Part shown: one piece after another, positions 1 through 5,232 of the stretch | Position numbering within the stretch: the stretch's first letter is position 1 | Layout: each line of letters opens with the position of its first letter | DNA from: Verrucomicrobiales bacterium | GTDB taxonomy: Bacteria > Verrucomicrobiota > Verrucomicrobiia > Verrucomicrobiales > Akkermansiaceae | Length of the DNA stretch: 5,232 nucleotides | Reading direction: 5' to 3' | NCBI GenBank assembly: GCA_003483645.1 | Contig: DMYM01000241.1 | Location: 1 to 5,232, forward strand | Translations under genes and position numbers: made by a program | The notes under the pieces: model-generated | Told to the model about the DNA's origin: nothing | The model's input: only the letters and a program-made list of their open reading frames with translations | Database searches by the model: none

Positions 1-97
1 TTCCGGCAGCAGGGGTTCCGGGGATGGCAGTGAACGGCTCAGGTCGGATCGGCGAGAGGAAGTGTCCAGTGATGAAGCGTAGCCTCTGGGGGGGTGC

Positions 98-2857
98 TCA
101 GGCGTGATCGGCCCCGGAGGGTAGGATGATCTCTTCGAGGGCCTCCTGCAGGGAGGCGAGTGCATCGATCCGGTTCAGTTTTCCGCCGTCTTCGGCAGTC
201 TGGACGTAAAAGGTGTCCAAGGCGGCTCCTTTTTCGGTGCTGATCCGGGCGTGGATGGTATTGAGACCGTGCTGGTTGATGGTGGAGAGGAGGTCGTGGA
301 GGAGTCCGATGCGGTCGATGGCCTGGATCTCGATCACGGTGGTGTTGGGGTCACTCTCGTTGTCGATATAGGAGCGGACCGGAAAGGGGATGGCGTCGTC
401 GTTGTTCCCGCGGAGAAAGTTGTTCTTTATCTCGAGATAGCTGGTTGGATCGTAGTGGTCCTCCTGGTTGACCTCATAGAGGGTCATCACCGCGCTCATT
501 TGCCGGTAGGAGTTCTTCACCGCCTGTATGTCGATGGTGCAGACCCGGAAGATGTCGAGCACCACTCCGTCTGCACGGGTGTAGATGTCAGCGGAGAGGA
601 TGTTGATTTCGTGGGCAGCCAGGGAGCAGCAGATCTTCTCGAGGAGAAGGTGGCGGTCGTGGGTCACCACGGTGAGTTCGGTGTAGCCCTGGTCGGGATA
701 CTCAAGCCACTGCACGGCGGACTCGAAAGGAGTGTCCGGGCGTCTCCTCCGTCGATCGAAGTATTGCCAGATGGCGCGGATGTGGGTCTTCACACTCAGC
801 GCATCGCGGTAGCGGAAGTAGCGTTTCGGCATCTGCTGGAAGTGCTCGTCGGTGATTTCAGCGTAGCGTTTGTGCAGATCTCCCCGGACCTTCTTCCGGA
901 GATTCTCGAGCTTGCTGCGGAATTCCGCATCGTAGGCTCCGTATCCCTTCTTGAGGACAGCCCGGGCAGATCTGTAGAGCTGCACGATAAGGGTTTCCTT
1001 CCAAGGGCCCCAGGTTTCCTCGTTGGTGCCTTTGGAATCCGCGTAGGTGAAAAGCAACAGGGCGTCCATGAATCCCCGATTCTTCATGAGACCGGCGAAC
1101 TCCGCCACTACGTCGGGATCGTCGATGTTTCGTTTGGTGGCGAAACGCCAGAGGGTGAGATGGTGGTCGACCAGAAACATGATGAGTTGTCGGCGGCCGT
1201 GACTTATCTGGAGTCGTCTGCAGACCTTGTTGGCCAGGATCTGGGAGCCGTCGATATGCTTCCGGACGTTCTCTGCCCTTCCGGAGTCGTGCAGTAGCAC
1301 GGCAAGGTAAAGTGCGTAGGGGTCCTCTATATCGATGAGCAGTTGTCGGTAGCGGTCGAATGCGGGATCGTCGGACTCGATGAGGGCGTCGAGTTGATCG
1401 ATGCAGCGCAGGGTGTGCTCATCGGCAGTATAGCGGTGAAAGAACTCGTGCTGGACGAGGCATTCCAGGGCGCCGAACTCGGGGAAGTAACGGCCCAGCA
1501 CCCCGCAACGGTGCATGAGTCGAAGGGTGCGTGCGACTTGTCCCTTTTTTTCCAGGATCGTCCGGAAGGTGCGGCGGTTTTCCTGGTTATAATTGAAGGC
1601 TTTGTCGATCTTGTCCCAGTTGGCCTTGATGAGTTTGCGCAGGGGCGGGGAGGGGCGGAGATGGTGTTTCTGGCAATGGAGGAAGAGACGCAGGAGTCGA
1701 CCGGAATCTTCTTCGAAGATCCCGTCATGTTCGGCGGAGAGTCGGCCCTCTTCGGCAACGAAGCCGTCAAATTTCTTGATCCCGGATTTTTTGCTGAATG
1801 GCATCCAGGAGGAAAGGCGGAACGGGCGCAGGACCGGAGTTTCGATCTCAGCGATTTCAAAGACGCTGGCAGTGTGCTGGTGAATGTCCCGCGCGTGCAG
1901 ATAGTAATCCCGCATGAGGGCTTCAATGCGGCGCAGTTTGGTCTTGTGCCGGTACTGGAAAGCCTCGGTGACAATTCCCTGGAACCGCAGGGTCAGGATG
2001 TCGGTGGTCTTGCCGGTATGATAGTGCAGGCAGTTGCGGACCCGATGGAGAAAGTCGAAACCCTCGCGCAGTTCGTTGCAGGCGTTGGCAGTGAGGGTGC
2101 CGCGCGCGCGCAGTTCCTCGAGGTCACGGGTACCGAAAAGCGCGTCGGAGATCCACAGCAGATTGTGGAAGTCGCGCATGCCACCGGGGCTTTCCTTCAG
2201 ATTCGGTTCCTGGAGGAAGACCGTGGACGAGAATCTAAGGTAGCGCTTTTCGATATCGGAGCGGCGTTCTTCAAAGAAGCGGACCTGGTCCCTGAGGATG
2301 CAGTCCTGACGGAAGCGGCGAGTGAACTTCTCGTAGAGGATCTTGTCTCCGCAGAGTTGACGATGATCAAAGAGCGAAGTCCGGGTAATGGGATCGCGTT
2401 TGGCTTTCGAGATGCATTCGGGAATGGAGCGGGAGGCGTGGCCGACCTTGAATCCGAGATCGAAGAGGGGATAGAGCACGTCTCCGATCAGTTCCTTCAG
2501 GCGCTTGTTGATACTATGGGAAGCCCGTGGGAGGAGGAAGAGGAGGTCGATATCGGAACCGGGATTGAGCAGGCCGCGCCCGTAACCGCCGTTAGCGACG
2601 AGAGTGACGTGACCGGGCGCGGCGGTCCCGAGAACCGCGGTGTGAAACAGGGAGCTGAGGAGTCCGTCGACTACGGCGGAGCGAAGAGAAGCGACCTCGC
2701 ACCCGCCGCCTCCCTCGTCGTGTAGCTTGCGGAGGCGGGCATTCTCCTCCGCCATGTAATCCTTGTAGAGAAGCAGTCGTTCGCCCGCGGGAAGTCCCAC
2801 GAGTTGATCCGGATTGAGGATCTCGGGGACGGGATCAGGGGGCACTTCGGTTGCCAC
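98..2857 (-). CDS. glnD: Bifunctional [protein-PII] uridylyltransferase / uridylyl-removing enzyme
   Basis: This cytoplasmic nitrogen sensor adds UMP to PII proteins (GlnB/GlnK) when glutamine is low and removes it when glutamine is high, which sets glutamine synthetase activity and nitrogen gene expression. Numbered from the GTG at 2857 (919 residues; E. coli GlnD has 890), the domains are: nucleotidyltransferase with GGYGRG at 90-95 and the metal-binding D102-x-D104; the conserved EPNLKESPGG block near 217; an HD domain with H481, H523-D524, H565/H566 and D607; and two ACT domains at about 726-798 and 839-913. All expected catalytic residues are present, so both activities are probably intact. 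In the HD motif the usual HD-I-A/G-K-G reads HD-S-G-R-A. The start is uncertain. The only upstream ATG (3088) overlaps the preceding gene by 125 bases and gives Ser/Thr-rich residues unlike the family. The next ATG (2755) would cut off a conserved YKDY...GGGG region. GTG at 2857 or 2845 fits best, though neither has a clear ribosome binding site. The family call is very secure; the exact start is not. Confidence 0.95.
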   Translation of the reverse strand: MATEVPPDPVPEILNPDQLVGLPAGERLLLYKDYMAEENARLRKLHDEGGGGCEVASLRSAVVDGLLSSLFHTAVLGTAAPGHVTLVANGGYGRGLLNPGSDIDLLFLLPRASHSINKRLKELIGDVLYPLFDLGFKVGHASRSIPECISKAKRDPITRTSLFDHRQLCGDKILYEKFTRRFRQDCILRDQVRFFEERRSDIEKRYLRFSSTVFLQEPNLKESPGGMRDFHNLLWISDALFGTRDLEELRARGTLTANACNELREGFDFLHRVRNCLHYHTGKTTDILTLRFQGIVTEAFQYRHKTKLRRIEALMRDYYLHARDIHQHTASVFEIAEIETPVLRPFRLSSWMPFSKKSGIKKFDGFVAEEGRLSAEHDGIFEEDSGRLLRLFLHCQKHHLRPSPPLRKLIKANWDKIDKAFNYNQENRRTFRTILEKKGQVARTLRLMHRCGVLGRYFPEFGALECLVQHEFFHRYTADEHTLRCIDQLDALIESDDPAFDRYRQLLIDIEDPYALYLAVLLHDSGRAENVRKHIDGSQILANKVCRRLQISHGRRQLIMFLVDHHLTLWRFATKRNIDDPDVVAEFAGLMKNRGFMDALLLFTYADSKGTNEETWGPWKETLIVQLYRSARAVLKKGYGAYDAEFRSKLENLRKKVRGDLHKRYAEITDEHFQQMPKRYFRYRDALSVKTHIRAIWQYFDRRRRRPDTPFESAVQWLEYPDQGYTELTVVTHDRHLLLEKICCSLAAHEINILSADIYTRADGVVLDIFRVCTIDIQAVKNSYRQMSAVMTLYEVNQEDHYDPTSYLEIKNNFLRGNNDDAIPFPVRSYIDNESDPNTTVIEIQAIDRIGLLHDLLSTINQHGLNTIHARISTEKGAALDTFYVQTAEDGGKLNRIDALASLQEALEEIILPSGADHA

Positions 2858-2963
2858 GGGGCCAGTGTGGAGGAAAGGAGGCGAAATGGAAAGTTCGCGA
2901 ATGAGGGCCTGGATGGCCTGCAGGGATGAAGGTGCAGGGATTGGAGTCGTGCCGGGGCGGTCT
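2858..2963 (-). other. Gap between the protease gene and glnD
   Basis: This stretch of about 106 bases runs from the protease stop codon (TAG at 2966-2964) to the preferred GTG start of glnD. Read on the minus strand it is rich in C and T just before the start, so there is no purine-rich ribosome binding site at the expected distance. I see no convincing -35/-10 pair and no stem followed by a T run. The glnD frame stays open through the whole gap, so a non-standard start inside it, such as a CTG or ATT codon, cannot be ruled out. The lack of a terminator allows read-through from the protease gene into glnD, but this is inference. Confidence 0.4.
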
Positions 2964-5222
2964 CTACAGGCGGTCGAACAGATCCCTGATCCTTCCCAGG
3001 TGGATGCCCTCCGGTTCGTTGTCAAGGATCCACTGGAGATCTGGCTTGGCCCGCTCGGTGTTGCCGACCTGCAGATTGAGGAGGGCACGGTTCAGGCGAT
3101 CCTGGGATGAACCGGGATTGAGGTCTAGGATGATACCAACATAGGTCAGGGCGTCGGGGAGCTCCTTCTCCTCGATTGCGATAGCCTGCAGGTTGCGAAG
3201 TATGCGGGTTACAATCTCTTTGGGCTTGGCCACTTCCATCTCGGCAGCGTTGCCGCCAATTCCGGCGTTGAAGAGGAGGGCGTCGGCGTCCTCCGTGCTC
3301 ATGGTCACGCCGCCCTCGAAGGGGTCAATGATGATGCGTTTTCCATCTGCTTCGTAACAGGCCGCGAAATGGCCGGGCAGGCCGAGACCGTGGATTTCCG
3401 CACCCACCCGGCGTGCCAGTTCCACAAAGAGAAGGGAGAGGGTGAGGGGAATACCCTCACGATCGTCGATCACTTCATTCAGGTAGCTGTTGGAGCGGTT
3501 GTAGTAATCGCTTCGGCTGCCGTGGAATCCGTTGTCCTTGAACAGATAGTTGCGCACCGCTTCAACCCTCTGGGCGGTTCCAGCCTTCTCGGGGATGCCG
3601 TCCCCGATTTCGGATGCCATGCGCTCGACTTCCTCAAGGTAGTCGTTCACCCGGATTTCAGTGTTGTCGAGGCGGGCGATAAGGAGGCCCGCCCGAAAGG
3701 TGCGGTCGTCCCCGTCCTCCGCAAGGGTTCTGGAAATCTGATCCGCGATCGCACGGCGATGGATGGCACGCGATTGTTCCTCCAGGGCATCGGCCTGTGC
3801 CCGCAGAGCCTCCACTTCGCGCCTGAGAAGGGGGCGGGCGAGGTCGGGTGTCTGGCTCAGGTGTTCGAGAGCTTTTTCGTTTTCCGGGTTTCTCTTGAGC
3901 CGGGCAATGTGCTTCTCGAGCCTGGTGAGGAGTTCAGGTGGCGTGGCCTCCTCCGCGAGATTGGGTCCGAGTCGGAAGTTGCGGAAGGTCGCTACGGTCT
4001 GACGGAACTTGGCCAGTCCCACCTGCCCGGCACGGAGAGCATCATCTTCCAGTTCGATCACCTTCTCGCCATTGACGAAGCAGGTGATCTTCTTCTCTTC
4101 CACGCGTACGCGCAGGCGGTTCCACTCACCCGGGTGATAGGCGTCGCTCTGGAGTTGCCGGAGGATGTTCCAGGTGAAGACATCAGGACCGTCGAAACGC
4201 GTGAGACGGAGGCTGCCGCTGCTGGGATAGAATCCGTAGTGCCGGTTTCCGCCATCCGATTCGAAGGCGAGGCCGGCGGCCCCGGACTCATCGTCGAGGA
4301 TGATCTCGACAGCCACCTCGTAGGGGAGTTCGGGCCCTTCCCGCTGTAAAAGACAGAGGCTGCGCCCACCGAAGCTGTCACCCGGATTATCAACGATAAT
4401 GCGGCCGGCCCTCTGCTTCCAGTTTGATCCCATGAGAGTTTTCCAGCGCTTGGGGTCGAGCTTGCCGATGGTGAGCCACTTCTCCATGCGGACGGTGTTG
4501 GGTTTTTCCAGGAGACGATGAAGGGCGCTCACCGGAACAGCGAAGCCAAGGTTGTCGGTGATTGCCGACTTCATAGTGAGCAGGCCGTGCACCCGCCCCT
4601 CACGATCGAGGAGGGGGCCGCCGCTGTTGCCGGGTTCCACCGGAATGGCAACCTGGAGGAGAGAGCGTCCATCGAACTCCCGCAGGGCGGAGAGCACGCC
4701 CCTCACCACGCTGAATTCGAGGCCGTGTGGCGCACCCATGGCCACCACCTCGGCACCCTGGGTGATGGAATTGGCTTCCGCCAGTCTGATCGGTTCGAAC
4801 GTCCTGTCCCCGGAGTCGATCTGCAGGACCGCGAGGTCGAGCTTGGCATCCCAGGCATGAATGCTGGTCACCTTGTAGTCGGAGCCGTCGTCGAAATGTA
4901 CGGTGAGCGGACGTGACTCTCCGATCACGTGTGCACAGGTGGCGATGAGGCCCTCCCGGGAGATCACGAAACCGCTTCCCGTGCCGCCCTCTCCTCCGGT
5001 CCGTCCACCGTGGCGGATGACCACCGCAGAACGACGTGCCAGCCTGGCCAATTCCTCCACGGATTGCGCGGCCTTGACCGGAGTCGTTTCCACCTCCTCG
5101 GGCTGGGAGGGCTCTTCCACCCTCTTGCCGGGCGGGGCTTTGTCCGGTTCGGGGGCGTCCTGACCAAGGGCTGGGAAGAAGGTGCAGGCCAGGGAGAGCA
5201 GGGAGAGGGAGAATCCGCGCAT
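2964..5222 (-). CDS. Exported HtrA-like serine protease fused to a jelly-roll segment and a SirB1-like transglutaminase/TPR module
   Basis: A 752-residue protein, probably periplasmic or secreted. Residues 1-20 look like a Sec signal peptide (MRG, hydrophobic core, ALG before QD), followed by a Pro/Glu-rich linker to about 50. Residues 57-240 are a trypsin-fold protease of the HtrA/DegP (S1C) type, with GTGSGFVI, catalytic H98 (TCAHVI), D129 (KLDLAVL) and S200 (EPGNSGGPLL), so it is probably active. No PDZ domain follows. Residues 247-418 resemble a concanavalin-like jelly roll of the DUF1080/LamG kind (GEWNRLRVRVEE, CFVNGEKV, GQVGLAKF), possibly a ligand- or surface-binding segment. Residues 425-500 are charged and helical, perhaps coiled coil. 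Residues 505-752 match the SirB1 family (Transglut_core2 plus TPR): NSYLNEVIDDREGIPLTLSLL, LPGHFAA, IDPFEGG, then a TPR-like tail ending the protein. The position of a transglutaminase Cys is not occupied by Cys. The ATG at 5222 is chosen because the signal peptide begins there; only 10 upstream bases are visible and show no ribosome binding site. The substrate is unknown. glnD follows on the same strand about 0.1 kb downstream. Confidence 0.9.
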   Translation of the reverse strand: MRGFSLSLLSLACTFFPALGQDAPEPDKAPPGKRVEEPSQPEEVETTPVKAAQSVEELARLARRSAVVIRHGGRTGGEGGTGSGFVISREGLIATCAHVIGESRPLTVHFDDGSDYKVTSIHAWDAKLDLAVLQIDSGDRTFEPIRLAEANSITQGAEVVAMGAPHGLEFSVVRGVLSALREFDGRSLLQVAIPVEPGNSGGPLLDREGRVHGLLTMKSAITDNLGFAVPVSALHRLLEKPNTVRMEKWLTIGKLDPKRWKTLMGSNWKQRAGRIIVDNPGDSFGGRSLCLLQREGPELPYEVAVEIILDDESGAAGLAFESDGGNRHYGFYPSSGSLRLTRFDGPDVFTWNILRQLQSDAYHPGEWNRLRVRVEEKKITCFVNGEKVIELEDDALRAGQVGLAKFRQTVATFRNFRLGPNLAEEATPPELLTRLEKHIARLKRNPENEKALEHLSQTPDLARPLLRREVEALRAQADALEEQSRAIHRRAIADQISRTLAEDGDDRTFRAGLLIARLDNTEIRVNDYLEEVERMASEIGDGIPEKAGTAQRVEAVRNYLFKDNGFHGSRSDYYNRSNSYLNEVIDDREGIPLTLSLLFVELARRVGAEIHGLGLPGHFAACYEADGKRIIIDPFEGGVTMSTEDADALLFNAGIGGNAAEMEVAKPKEIVTRILRNLQAIAIEEKELPDALTYVGIILDLNPGSSQDRLNRALLNLQVGNTERAKPDLQWILDNEPEGIHLGRIRDLFDRL

Positions 5223-5232
5223 GGGGCAGGCT

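Noticed and set aside
1..97. Terminator downstream of glnD
   Set aside because: No strong stem followed by a T run is seen on the minus strand. The TTCCGG copies at 1-6 and 16-21 are a short direct repeat and not a stable hairpin.
3..107. Possible end of a convergent plus-strand gene, open from the window edge to TGA at 105-107
   Set aside because: Only 34 codons are visible with no family resemblance, and another plus-strand frame is also open until about position 82. Chance in GC-rich sequence explains it.
251..1297. Long plus-strand open frame of 348 codons
   Set aside because: It lies wholly antisense to glnD, whose protein is strongly conserved here (HD and ACT domains). Its Val/Gly/Asp/Glu-rich translation has no recognisable domain and is typical of the complementary frame of a GC-rich gene.
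1343..2725. Plus-strand open frame of 460 codons
   Set aside because: It is antisense to the nucleotidyltransferase half of glnD. The composition is skewed in the same way as the other antisense frame, with no recognisable motif.
2894..2901. Perfect 8-base palindrome ttcgcgaa in the gap upstream of glnD
   Set aside because: It is too short to call an operator and has no second copy or flanking promoter elements.
2858..3088. N-terminal extension of glnD to the ATG at 3088
   Set aside because: The added residues are Ser/Thr/Arg-rich, overlap the conserved TPR-like end of the upstream protein in another frame, and match nothing in GlnD.
3369..4349. Plus-strand open frame of 326 codons
   Set aside because: It is antisense to the jelly-roll and SirB1 parts of the protease gene and has no recognisable domain.

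Overview
The window holds two complete genes, both on the minus strand, with no RNA gene, mobile element, repeat array or CRISPR visible. Base composition is GC-rich (roughly 60% by eye) and even throughout, with no sign of recent transfer. In minus-strand order they are: (1) at 5222-2964, a 752-residue exported multidomain protein made of a Sec signal peptide, an HtrA-like trypsin-fold serine protease, a concanavalin-like jelly-roll segment, a charged helical linker and a full SirB1-like (transglutaminase-like plus TPR) module; (2) at about 2857-98, glnD, the bifunctional PII uridylyltransferase / uridylyl-removing enzyme, with its nucleotidyltransferase, HD and two ACT domains intact.

The organism is most likely a Gram-negative bacterium of the Verrucomicrobiota / PVC group. 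This is inferred from the GlnD subtype as I remember it (an N-terminal YK-x-F/Y...RL-x-x-LH...GGGG block, an R-x-V-R-x-x-LHYHT block, and a FLVDHHLTL block in the HD domain). It also fits the exported protease carrying a jelly-roll segment typical of DUF1080/LamG-type proteins common in that group. No database search was possible.

Layout: positions 1-97 lie downstream of glnD and hold no recognisable gene or convincing terminator. Positions 98-2857 are glnD. Positions 2858-2963 form a short gap with no clear promoter, terminator or ribosome binding site. Positions 2964-5222 are the protease. The last 10 bases contain no recognisable ribosome binding site, and the protease promoter lies outside the window.

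The genes are co-directional and about 0.1 kb apart, so co-transcription is possible. One acts in cytoplasmic nitrogen signalling and the other outside the cytoplasm, so nothing in the sequence requires a functional link. No glnB/glnK, glnA or amtB is present. I see no clearly new biological system. The most notable item is the protein architecture at 2964-5222, where a SirB1 module, usually a stand-alone protein without a signal peptide, is fused behind a secreted protease.
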